From NCBI RefSeq assembly GCF_000379725.1, contig NZ_KB903632.1:186001-250000 (forward strand): a DNA stretch of 64,000 nt. Direction: 5' to 3'. The position numbers and the translations under genes are program-made. The notes beneath the pieces are model-generated. The model made no database searches. It was given only the letters and a program-made list of their open reading frames with translations, and had not been told where the DNA came from. Below are positions 46,979 to 54,640 of this stretch, piece after piece; the first letter of the stretch is position 1, and every line of letters begins with the position of its first letter. This DNA is from Cytophaga aurantiaca DSM 3654. GTDB taxonomy: Bacteria; Bacteroidota; Bacteroidia; Cytophagales; Cytophagaceae.

Positions 46979-46998
46979 CAGTCGTTTTATCAGAATAT

Positions 46999-48081
46999 TT
47001 AATTAGAAGAAATGGAAAACTTATCTCTAAGTTTCGTTACAGGGACTTCAAAGTATTTATACAATATCCATGAAACCACGAAAATAATACTTGTTTCGCC
47101 GAAGCGAAGGAGCAACTTTGTGAGCGCATTGATTTCAATATCACGAAATACTCTTTCGAAAACATCAAAAATCAACATATGAGACAAATAAACGCTGTAT
47201 GAACACAATGAAATTTTCATTATAGTATTTCGCAAAAAAGGATTGCTGATATTATAATCCTTAACAATAATTAAAATAATTGCTAACATGATTGGCAATA
47301 CCGTAAAATACAAGACTGTATACAAACTAGATTCCGTTGTTTTCAATAAAATTTTGGTTAAACAACCTATTAAAATAATAGCTAAAACAGGAACTGCCTT
47401 TTTCTTAAACCACGCTATAATCTCTGGATGAAAAGTAGTTATATAAGCTACCAACACGCCATACATCATTGCATCTAATCGGGCAACAACTATTTTTCTT
47501 TGCCACGAATCCCAATCACCCTTATCACTATAAAAGATTCTTATTAATACAGGTATAACAATAAAGCATACAGTAGTTATTAAGAATATACGCTTCTTGT
47601 AATTTAATTCTAATTTATCTGCACGCTTTGTGATATAGATTAGCCAAATAAAAAACGGAAATAACAAATAGAAAAACTCTTCAATAGCTAAACTCCACGA
47701 GACCCCGAAAAACCCTCCTATAGGCTTATAAAGATTTTGGCCGAACCAAATGTAATTCAACAGATCAACCGAAAACGGATTGTGTTGAATAAAGAGGTAA
47801 TACAAAAAAAACACAATAAGAAAAAAATAATAATTAGGAAGGGTTCGAAACCATCTTCTAACCCAGAAATTTAATATTGTAGTTTTCCCAACTTCATTAC
47901 TTAGAACAAAATCATTTATTATAATGGTACCTATCAAGCATCCGCTTAATACAAAAAATATTTCTACCCCCCATAAACCAAATATGCTTAAATAGCTGCT
48001 AAAAAGATGGGATATTAACACAAACAAGATTGCGAGACTTCTTAAAATGTCCAAACCTATGATTCGCTCTTTATTTATCAT
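46999..48081 (-). CDS. Acyltransferase-3 membrane protein
   Basis: The 360-residue protein begins ERIIGLDILRSLAILFVLIS with the family Arg and a following His, has FGVSWSLAIEEFFYLLFPFF, the conserved central motif, and about ten helices. It is the third acyltransferase-3 enzyme in the window, so the polymer may carry several acyl groups. It overlaps the GT2 gene upstream by 4 bp. Target sugar unknown. Confidence 0.92.
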   Translation of the reverse strand: MINKERIIGLDILRSLAILFVLISHLFSSYLSIFGLWGVEIFFVLSGCLIGTIIINDFVLSNEVGKTTILNFWVRRWFRTLPNYYFFLIVFFLYYLFIQHNPFSVDLLNYIWFGQNLYKPIGGFFGVSWSLAIEEFFYLLFPFFIWLIYITKRADKLELNYKKRIFLITTVCFIVIPVLIRIFYSDKGDWDSWQRKIVVARLDAMMYGVLVAYITTFHPEIIAWFKKKAVPVLAIILIGCLTKILLKTTESSLYTVLYFTVLPIMLAIILIIVKDYNISNPFLRNTIMKISLCSYSVYLSHMLIFDVFERVFRDIEINALTKLLLRFGETSIIFVVSWILYKYFEVPVTKLRDKFSISSN

Positions 48082-49076
48082 TTTTTCTTAACGTCTTTAA
48101 AATAATATTTAACATCAGCCAATAGACACTTTACCACCCATATCCAGCCTTGAATCCATATCAGCAAACTAATATTATTTTTAGCCTTTCCTTTTTTAGC
48201 AGACAATAAGTCTAAACCAAAATTTAATAGAGCCGGTCTGATTGGCCAGGAAAAAGAGGCCTGAGTGAGTCTATGGTAGTATCCCTGATATTCATCAACA
48301 GGAAAGGATTTTACTAATTCATACACATCAAGATTTTTACCGCGCAAATAAAATGCGATTTGATCTCGTAAATGTTTTATTGTTTCAACTGAAATGAACC
48401 CATGATGTTTTAATGCAGAAGTAACATTGCTTGAACTCTGTCTTATTAAAACATTTACATCACTGTTCATTTCATACTCATATGTCTGTAAATAATTTGC
48501 TAAAAAAATCTGATCGGGCATCCAAACGGATGATAATAAAAAACCTATTGGTGCTCTTTTAAATACAATCGCACTCATATGTCCAAAATTACACGAAGAA
48601 ATATAAAACGCTCTAACAGGTTCGTTAAGTGATTGTATCTTATCGTAATTCTCTTTACACTTTTTCACCAGAATATCCTGAACACTATCAATGCTTCCCT
48701 CAAAATTAACATACCCAGTAAAACACATAAAGGATTTCTCATTACGATTCAATAGTGCAACAGAAGATTCTAAATATTCTGGAGACCAATAATCATCGTC
48801 ATGAAGAAATGCAACTAAAGGATTCGTACCTACAGTCAAACACCTCTGCCAATTTTCTGTCATTAAAAGCCTTGTATCAAATCTTATATACTTAATACAA
48901 GAGTCATTTTTCTTTTCAACAATTTTTTTATATTCTAAATGCTGACAGGCATTATCCAGAACATAAATATTTTGAGGTTTACAAATTTGAGACAAAGCAG
49001 AATCTAAAGCTATTTCAAAATATTCAGCAGTACCTGCACATGGAATAATTACATCAATGTCTTTTTGATCAAACAT
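48078..49076 (-). CDS. Family 2 glycosyltransferase
   Basis: The 332-residue protein shows DVIIPCAGTAEYFEIALDSA at the start and the D-x-D region LVAFLHDDDYWSPEYLE (about residues 90-105), a GT-A fold. The C-terminus carries two basic-hydrophobic helices that may touch the membrane. It overlaps the acyltransferase by 4 bp and lies 5 bp after the dideoxyhexose-type reductase, so it may transfer the dideoxyhexose (inference). Confidence 0.88.
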   Translation of the reverse strand: MFDQKDIDVIIPCAGTAEYFEIALDSALSQICKPQNIYVLDNACQHLEYKKIVEKKNDSCIKYIRFDTRLLMTENWQRCLTVGTNPLVAFLHDDDYWSPEYLESSVALLNRNEKSFMCFTGYVNFEGSIDSVQDILVKKCKENYDKIQSLNEPVRAFYISSCNFGHMSAIVFKRAPIGFLLSSVWMPDQIFLANYLQTYEYEMNSDVNVLIRQSSSNVTSALKHHGFISVETIKHLRDQIAFYLRGKNLDVYELVKSFPVDEYQGYYHRLTQASFSWPIRPALLNFGLDLLSAKKGKAKNNISLLIWIQGWIWVVKCLLADVKYYFKDVKKK

Positions 49077-49081
49077 GGCTT

Positions 49082-49951
49082 TTAAAGATTGTTTTTGAGT
49101 AAATCTGACAAACCTTTATTGTAATCGTATTCAGGAAGCCATCCAACTTCTTTCAAACTATCAATAGTTGCTTTTGATTCAACAAACTCGCCCTTCCGTG
49201 TAGGTATAGCACCAAAGTTGAGGGCGGAGGAGGAATTACTAATGTGTTTTGCTGCTGAAACAAAATCCTTAATACTTATAGAATTTCCTGTCCCAACTTC
49301 AAACTCTGTATACGCCTCTAATGAATGTATATTTTCAGTCACCTTCCAATATGCTTCCACTACATCTTTTATATATACGAAATCCCTTTTCTGTAGCCCT
49401 TCAGTCAGATCTATTACTGTTTCATTTAGAAGTAGTCTTTTAATGATCATCGGTACAAATTTCTGTTCCGAATCTCCGCGACCATATACATGTTCTAATT
49501 TTAAATTAACACACTTTATTTTAGCACTAAAGGTTTTAAAAAATGTTGTAAAAAATGTTTTTGATAATGTATAACTATTCAAATGACTATACTCACCAGC
49601 TGATTTTGTAAAGAATGTATCTGTATTGATAAAAAAATCAACATTATATTTTGTTGCCAGTTCCAACAAGCATGTTGGAAATATCAGATTTGCCTCCAAA
49701 ATTTCAGTGGCTTTAGAATTAATCCCATATGAAGTAGCAACATGTATAACACCATTGATTTGATTTGTTCTGAAAACTTCTTCCAGATTTTCATCAATCA
49801 TGTATAATCTTGTATTCTTTATATCACTGATAACAGAAGTATCAGAAGTCGTTCGAACAAGCGCTATAATGTCGTAACCTTCTGCACTAAATTTTTCAAC
49901 TAAGTGTTTCCCCACAAAACCGGTTGCTCCGGTAAGTAATATTGTTTTCAT
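49082..49951 (-). CDS. NAD(P)-dependent sugar reductase/epimerase, candidate CDP-dideoxyhexose synthase (RfbJ/RfbS-like)
   Basis: The protein has 289 residues from ATG 49951 (MKTILLTGATGFVGKHLVEK; an earlier ATG at 49957 adds two). It is an extended short-chain dehydrogenase with GATGFVGKH for NAD(P), the Ser/Thr region FINTDTFFTKS and Tyr-x-x-x-Lys in SYTLSKTFF. The middle part resembles CDP-abequose and CDP-paratose synthases, which reduce C4 of the 4-keto-3,6-dideoxy sugar. The neighbours RfbH, RfbG, RfbF and the reductase make the preceding steps, so this is the most likely last enzyme. Which isomer it makes is not visible. Confidence 0.75.
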   Translation of the reverse strand: MKTILLTGATGFVGKHLVEKFSAEGYDIIALVRTTSDTSVISDIKNTRLYMIDENLEEVFRTNQINGVIHVATSYGINSKATEILEANLIFPTCLLELATKYNVDFFINTDTFFTKSAGEYSHLNSYTLSKTFFTTFFKTFSAKIKCVNLKLEHVYGRGDSEQKFVPMIIKRLLLNETVIDLTEGLQKRDFVYIKDVVEAYWKVTENIHSLEAYTEFEVGTGNSISIKDFVSAAKHISNSSSALNFGAIPTRKGEFVESKATIDSLKEVGWLPEYDYNKGLSDLLKNNL

Positions 49952-50058
49952 GTACATTCTAGCCAGTCAAATCCTGCATCATAGTTCTAATACCAGATAC
50001 TTTATAGGAAGCACCTTTTTACTACTGCCGTGTTGGGATACCCGACATAATCATTAAA

Positions 50059-51363
50059 CTATCCATTCAAATACTCTCTGATCACACCTGCGATATAATC
50101 GTAATGTGTCTCATTTAAGCCTGGCCATACGCCCAACCAGAATGAACGGTTCATGATGATATCTGTATTTTCAAGATTACCGATCGAACGGTGTTCAACG
50201 TTTGCATATGCAGGCTGACGAAGTAAATTTCCTGCGAACAACAAACGTGTTCCAATTTTATTTTTTTCTAAATGCTGCACCAGCATATGGCGATCAGAAG
50301 CATCTCCTTCACGCAAGGTTAATAAAAAACCAAACCATGAAGGGTCACTATCAGCTGTTGGCTCAGGTAAAATAAATACTTCTTCAAATTCTTTCATGCG
50401 TGCATACAAAGCCTTGTAATTCTCTCTGCGACGCTGAACAAAATAATCTACCTTTTTCAATTGAGATACACCAAAAGCAGCCTGCATGTCTGTTACCTTC
50501 AAATTGAATCCAACATGCGAATAGGTATACTTGTGATCATATCCATAAGGCAATGTACCCAACTGCTGTGTAAAACGACAGCCACAGGTATCATCTTTAC
50601 CCGGTTCGCAATAACAGTCGCGTCCCCAGTCTCTGAAACTTTCTGCTAATTTTGACAACACCGGATTATTGATCAGCACTGCTCCGCCTTCACCCATGGT
50701 AATGTGGTGTGCAGGATAAAATGAGAATGTAGAAATATCTCCGAAGGTACCTGTCTTCTTTCCTTTATATGTTGCGCCTAAGGAGTCACAATCGTCTTCA
50801 ACAACCCATAGATTATATTTTTTAGCTACACGCATTACTTCGTCCAGATCAAATGGATTCCCTAATGAGTGAGCAATCATGATGGCTTTTGTTTTTGGAG
50901 AAACCGCCAATTCGATCTGATCGGCTTTTACGTTGTGTGTAGCAATATCTACATCCACAAATACCGGTATTGCGCCAAATTGAACGATTGGATTTACTGT
51001 TGTAGGAAAACCCGCTGCTACTGTAATTACTTCATCGCCAGGCTTAATCGCACGATCTCCCAGTTTCGGAGATGTCAATGCATAAAATGCTACAAGATTT
51101 GCTGAAGAACCTGAGTTTACTAATAATGCTTTTGGCGCACCGAAATAAGCGGCAAATTGTTTTTCAAATTCATTTGCAAAACGCCCTGTAGTTAACCAGC
51201 CATCCAATGCTGCTTCAACACCAAAAAGAATGTCTTCTTCATCCAATACTTTTCCGGTAACAGGAATATAGTTTACACCCGGAACAATAGTCTGAGTGGT
51301 TTTTACTTTTGCAATTGCTCTTAAGCTTTTTTCTAATTCTGGCGTGTTGATATTCTTAAGCAT
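50059..51363 (-). CDS. rfbH: CDP-4-keto-6-deoxyglucose 3-dehydrase (RfbH, E1)
   Basis: The 434-residue protein has the aspartate aminotransferase fold ([32 protein letters not shown]) but the Lys that binds PLP in relatives is replaced: the motif is [14 protein letters not shown], with His219/His220. This is the hallmark of PMP-dependent E1 dehydrases. The [2Fe-2S] cluster cysteines are also present (Cys250, Cys252, Cys260, Cys262: [15 protein letters not shown]). It removes the C3 hydroxyl of CDP-4-keto-6-deoxyglucose together with the reductase encoded at 53541. A 29-bp hairpin lies between it and rfbG. Confidence 0.95.
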   Translation of the reverse strand: MLKNINTPELEKSLRAIAKVKTTQTIVPGVNYIPVTGKVLDEEDILFGVEAALDGWLTTGRFANEFEKQFAAYFGAPKALLVNSGSSANLVAFYALTSPKLGDRAIKPGDEVITVAAGFPTTVNPIVQFGAIPVFVDVDIATHNVKADQIELAVSPKTKAIMIAHSLGNPFDLDEVMRVAKKYNLWVVEDDCDSLGATYKGKKTGTFGDISTFSFYPAHHITMGEGGAVLINNPVLSKLAESFRDWGRDCYCEPGKDDTCGCRFTQQLGTLPYGYDHKYTYSHVGFNLKVTDMQAAFGVSQLKKVDYFVQRRRENYKALYARMKEFEEVFILPEPTADSDPSWFGFLLTLREGDASDRHMLVQHLEKNKIGTRLLFAGNLLRQPAYANVEHRSIGNLENTDIIMNRSFWLGVWPGLNETHYDYIAGVIREYLNG

Positions 51364-51395
51364 TGTTTTTCTGTTTTAATCTCCATTCATTCTTA

Positions 51396-51459
51396 GCCGT
51401 GGTTGTGTCTTTTCGACCAACCACCTGTGAGTGGTTGGTCGAAAAGACACAACCACGGC
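51396..51459 (-). promoter_or_regulatory. Perfect 29-bp hairpin between rfbG and rfbH
   Basis: Left arm 51396-51424 and right arm 51431-51459 are perfect complements over 29 bases, with a 6-base loop CTGTGA. No T-run follows on the minus strand. It begins 12 bp after the rfbG stop and ends 32 bp before the rfbH start. It is too long for a normal terminator and lies inside an operon. Possible roles: RNase processing site, partial transcription barrier, or remnant of a mobile palindrome. Confidence 0.8.
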
Positions 51460-51471
51460 GAGTCACAACGT

Positions 51472-52554
51472 TTATTTCTGATTAATAAAGTTCTTAATTT
51501 GTTGTTCTGTAAATACAATAATCTCAGCAGGTGTATGCAGATAACACTTGTACCATTCTACTGTTTTAATGATCGCTGCAGACGCATTGTATGTTGGGGT
51601 CCAGCCTAACTCGCCGATTGCTTTATTGATATCCAATTTTAACAAGCCTGCTTCATGAGGCTGATTCGCTGAAGACTCAATTTTAAATCCTCCATCGCCC
51701 CAAGCCTGTATAGCAAGTTCTACCATTCTGCTTACGGGTAAGGCATCGTTAAATTCCGGTCCGAAGTTATACGCTGTACTATACTTGATCGCATCTTCGT
51801 GCAATTTACTTCCAAGCAACAGGTAGCCCAATACAGGCTCTAGTACATGTTGCCACGGACGCACAGCATGCGGGTTTCGAATTACAACTTCTTCTTTTTT
51901 TGATAAGGCACGTACAATATCCGGAATCAGTCTATCCTTTGCCCAGTCGCCACCACCGATTACATTACCTGCACGCCCTACTGTTATAGCTTTCTTGTGT
52001 TCGGAATATGTCTTGGTATTGAAAAACGAATTTCTGTATGAATCGATCACAAGCTCTGCACATGCCTTACTTGCGCTGTATGGATCATAGCCTCCTAAAC
52101 GATCTGTTTCTCTGTATGGATAAATCCATTCATTGTTGTGATATACTTTATCAGTAGTGATCAAGATCACATCACAAGGCTTATTCAATGCACGTACACC
52201 GTCTAATACATTTGCCGTACCGATCGCATTTACTTCAAATGTTTCTGAAGGAAATTCATACGATAAGCGCACCAATGGTTGAGCAGCAAGATGAAATACA
52301 AAATCGGGTTGGCACTCTGCAATAGCCTTTTGCAAAGCTTCCCGATTACGAAGATCATTAATATGTGACTTACACAGCGTATCCCCTTGAATCAGATGAT
52401 ACAGATCAAATGCATTTTCAGGAGCCAACGAATAGCCTGTCACCTCTGCTCCTAGCATAGAGAGTATCTTCAGCATCCATGAACCTTTAAAGCCAGTATG
52501 TCCTGTTAAAAAAACACGTTTCCCTTTATAGGTATTTTCTAATGATTCAAACAT
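51472..52554 (-). CDS. rfbG: CDP-glucose 4,6-dehydratase
   Basis: The 360-residue protein is an extended short-chain dehydrogenase. It has VFLTGHTGFKGSWMLKIL (NAD binding), LAAQPLVRLSYEFP and the catalytic YSASKACAE (about residue 157), plus AVRPWQHVLEPV, all typical of RfbG. It turns CDP-glucose into CDP-4-keto-6-deoxyglucose. It is 1 bp from rfbF, which makes CDP-glucose. Length is the same as in enteric bacteria. Confidence 0.96.
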   Translation of the reverse strand: MFESLENTYKGKRVFLTGHTGFKGSWMLKILSMLGAEVTGYSLAPENAFDLYHLIQGDTLCKSHINDLRNREALQKAIAECQPDFVFHLAAQPLVRLSYEFPSETFEVNAIGTANVLDGVRALNKPCDVILITTDKVYHNNEWIYPYRETDRLGGYDPYSASKACAELVIDSYRNSFFNTKTYSEHKKAITVGRAGNVIGGGDWAKDRLIPDIVRALSKKEEVVIRNPHAVRPWQHVLEPVLGYLLLGSKLHEDAIKYSTAYNFGPEFNDALPVSRMVELAIQAWGDGGFKIESSANQPHEAGLLKLDINKAIGELGWTPTYNASAAIIKTVEWYKCYLHTPAEIIVFTEQQIKNFINQK

Positions 52555-52555
52555 A

Positions 52556-53329
52556 TTACCACGTTTTCCATTGAGCTTTATTATTCACCCAATCCTGCTC
52601 CAATTCTACTTTATCACGAAGCGTATCCATTGGCTTCCAGAAACCTTCATGCTTAAAAGCAGCCATCTGTTTATCTTTCGCAAGATTTTCCATAGGGTCT
52701 CTTTCCCAGATCGTAGCATCTCCACCTTTAATGTAATCAAATACGCCGGGCTCACATACAAAAAAACCTCCATTGATCCAGGCACCATCCCCTTTGGGCT
52801 TTTCCATAAAAGATAATACGGTATCATCCTCAGACATATTGATCGCACCAAAACGTCCGGAAGGTTGTACAGAAGTTACTGTACACAATTTACCTTTTGA
52901 CTGATGAAATGCAACCAGTTTTTTTATATCTACATTGCTCACACCATCTCCGTATGTAAGCATAAATGGTTCGTTGCCGATGTGCTTCTGAATACGTTTT
53001 ACACGTCCACCCGTCATAGAATCTGCGCCTGTATCCACAAGCGTTATTTTCCATGGCTCGGCATTGGTATCGTGCACCTGCATCGAATTCGTTGCCAGAT
53101 CTATGGTAATATCCGATTTATGCATAAAATAATTTGCGAAATATTCTTTCACAACGTATCCTTTGTATCCCAGACAAACGACAAAGTCATTATATCCATG
53201 ACTGGAATACATTTTCATGATGTGCCACAACATCGGCATGCCGCCGATCTCAACCATGGGCTTCGGTTTTAATACCGTTTCTTCGGAAAGCCTGGTGCCT
53301 AAACCACCTGCAAGAAGTACTACTTTCAT
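52556..53329 (-). CDS. rfbF: Glucose-1-phosphate cytidylyltransferase
   Basis: The 257-residue protein starts MKVVLLAGGLGTRLSEETVL and continues KPKPMVEIGGMPMLWHIM, the sugar-nucleotidyltransferase signature, with TYGDGVSNVDI and ending EQDWVNNKAQWKTW. It makes CDP-glucose from CTP and glucose-1-phosphate, the first step of the dideoxyhexose pathway. The frame ends 1 bp before rfbG. Confidence 0.96.
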   Translation of the reverse strand: MKVVLLAGGLGTRLSEETVLKPKPMVEIGGMPMLWHIMKMYSSHGYNDFVVCLGYKGYVVKEYFANYFMHKSDITIDLATNSMQVHDTNAEPWKITLVDTGADSMTGGRVKRIQKHIGNEPFMLTYGDGVSNVDIKKLVAFHQSKGKLCTVTSVQPSGRFGAINMSEDDTVLSFMEKPKGDGAWINGGFFVCEPGVFDYIKGGDATIWERDPMENLAKDKQMAAFKHEGFWKPMDTLRDKVELEQDWVNNKAQWKTW

Positions 53330-53357
53330 GTTTTTTTATTTTTTTAGTTTCCAGGCA

Positions 53358-53378
53358 CAAGTTTCCAGTTGCTAGACA
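53358..53378. repeat. CTAG-type repeat phrase, left flank
   Basis: AAGTTTCCAGTTGCTAGAC matches in part the phrase after the ALDH gene (12074-12101) and the inverted version at 53518-53541; the two flanks enclose the palindrome at 53460-53495. Confidence 0.45.
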
Positions 53379-53459
53379 AGAAAATAGCCCCCCTTTTTAT
53401 ATATCAATTGCACGTAATCTGAACTCCCATTTGCAGTTAAAAGAACTACGAAGAACTCC

Positions 53460-53495
53460 CCCTTCTCCTTTAGGAGAAGGGCCGGGGATGAGGTC
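53460..53495. repeat. CTCATCCCC-type palindromic repeat, copy 2 (inverted)
   Basis: Perfect 10-bp stem CCCTTCTCCT/AGGAGAAGGG with 2-base loop (53460-53481), followed by CCGGGGATGAGGTC. It is the reverse complement of the element at 19077-19113. Confidence 0.7.
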
Positions 53496-53517
53496 GTAAG
53501 CCACCTTTATTTACATC

Positions 53518-53541
53518 GTCTAGAAACTAGCAACCAGCAAC
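53518..53541. repeat. CTAG-type repeat phrase at the 3' end of the reductase gene
   Basis: CGTCTAGAAACTAGCAACC and CAGCAAC run up to the stop codon of the reductase gene on the minus strand. Its complement is close to the phrase at 12076-12101, also at a gene 3' end. Confidence 0.55.
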
Positions 53542-54578
53542 TATATTTCTACTACAACATCCCCTGTAACCGGATACGAACAGCAAAGCAAATATTCATT
53601 TTCAATAAGATCTTTTGAAATTTCTTTCACTCCGATCGTTTTGATTTCACCTTGTATCAAACGGCCTTTACAAACGGAACAATTTCCTGTCTGGCAGGAA
53701 TAATTCAGTTCGATCAGCGCATCGAGGCCCGCTTCGAGAATGCTTTTTCCTTTAATTACTTCTACAGTGAATTCTTCATTATCTTTTCGGATCCGGATGG
53801 ATTGCGTCTGTATGAATTTGAAATCTTCTTCATTTTTAACAATCTCAAAATCTTCTGAGTATATATTATCAGATAACACATGCGTTTCAGCAAGCGCTGT
53901 CTTTACAGAATCCTTTAAGCCTGAAGGCCCGCAAATAAAATGGCTGGTATGTTCAATCGAAGATACTGACCGGATGTATTCAAATGCTTTTGAAGGCTGA
54001 ATGCGGCCTTCAATAATGTGTGTGCCTGCACTATCTATTTCAGGTCGGGTATGAAATTCAATACAGGTAAATCTATCCGGGTAATCCTTCTTAAGTTTTT
54101 CAAGAGCTTCTTTAAAAATAACTGTCGAATGGCTTCGGTTACCATAGATCAATGTTACTTTATTTGAATGATTAACTAACGTATCTTTTAATATAGAATA
54201 TAATGGTGTTATCCCGCTGCCTACACCCCACAGAACAAGATGTTTATCGGCCGCTTTATCTGCTACAGGAACTATAAAATCTCCCATAGGCTCCATCACT
54301 TCTACCGAATCACCTTCTTTCACTACATCCAGAATATGATTGGATACAATGCCTCCGGGAACACGTTTAATGGTTACATCTAATGTTGAATCAATTCCGA
54401 AGGTTGAAGAAAAGGAATAAGGACGAATATAGCGGCGTCCGTTTATTCTGAAGATCAGTGTCAAATACTGACCTGCCTGATATTTGATTTTTTTTAGACC
54501 CGGCTGTTTAAATGATAACGTAACTGCATCATCAGTTTCTTTTCGAATAGATCCTATTTTAAGCGAATAAACAATCAT
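53541..54578 (-). CDS. CDP-6-deoxy-3,4-glucoseen reductase-like flavoprotein (RfbI/AscD/E3 type)
   Basis: The 345-residue protein has an FAD domain (RRYIRPYSFSSTFG), an NAD domain (LWGVGSGITPLYSIL, SHFICGPSGLKD) and a C-terminal plant-type [2Fe-2S] ferredoxin domain with NYSCQTGNCSVCKG (about residues 291-304) and LLCCSYP (about 332). This order, oxidoreductase then ferredoxin, fits the general class of NADH-dependent reductases that feed electrons to RfbH, with the ferredoxin part at the C-terminus. Other related reductases exist, but the neighbours rfbF, rfbG and rfbH make this role likely. Confidence 0.85.
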   Translation of the reverse strand: MIVYSLKIGSIRKETDDAVTLSFKQPGLKKIKYQAGQYLTLIFRINGRRYIRPYSFSSTFGIDSTLDVTIKRVPGGIVSNHILDVVKEGDSVEVMEPMGDFIVPVADKAADKHLVLWGVGSGITPLYSILKDTLVNHSNKVTLIYGNRSHSTVIFKEALEKLKKDYPDRFTCIEFHTRPEIDSAGTHIIEGRIQPSKAFEYIRSVSSIEHTSHFICGPSGLKDSVKTALAETHVLSDNIYSEDFEIVKNEEDFKFIQTQSIRIRKDNEEFTVEVIKGKSILEAGLDALIELNYSCQTGNCSVCKGRLIQGEIKTIGVKEISKDLIENEYLLCCSYPVTGDVVVEI

Positions 54579-54599
54579 TTACCTACAGCTGTTGATTAG

Positions 54600-54640
54600 A
54601 TACCCTATATGCATTTCTTGCAGAAATGCATATAGGGTAT
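54600..54640 (-). terminator. Perfect 19-bp hairpin at the 3' end of wzc
   Basis: Arms 54600-54618 and 54622-54640 pair perfectly (ATACCCTATATGCATTTCT and complement) with a 3-base loop, and the stem reaches into the wzc stop codon. There is no T-run on the minus strand, so it may be a processing or stability element that separates export genes from sugar genes rather than a terminator. Confidence 0.6.
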
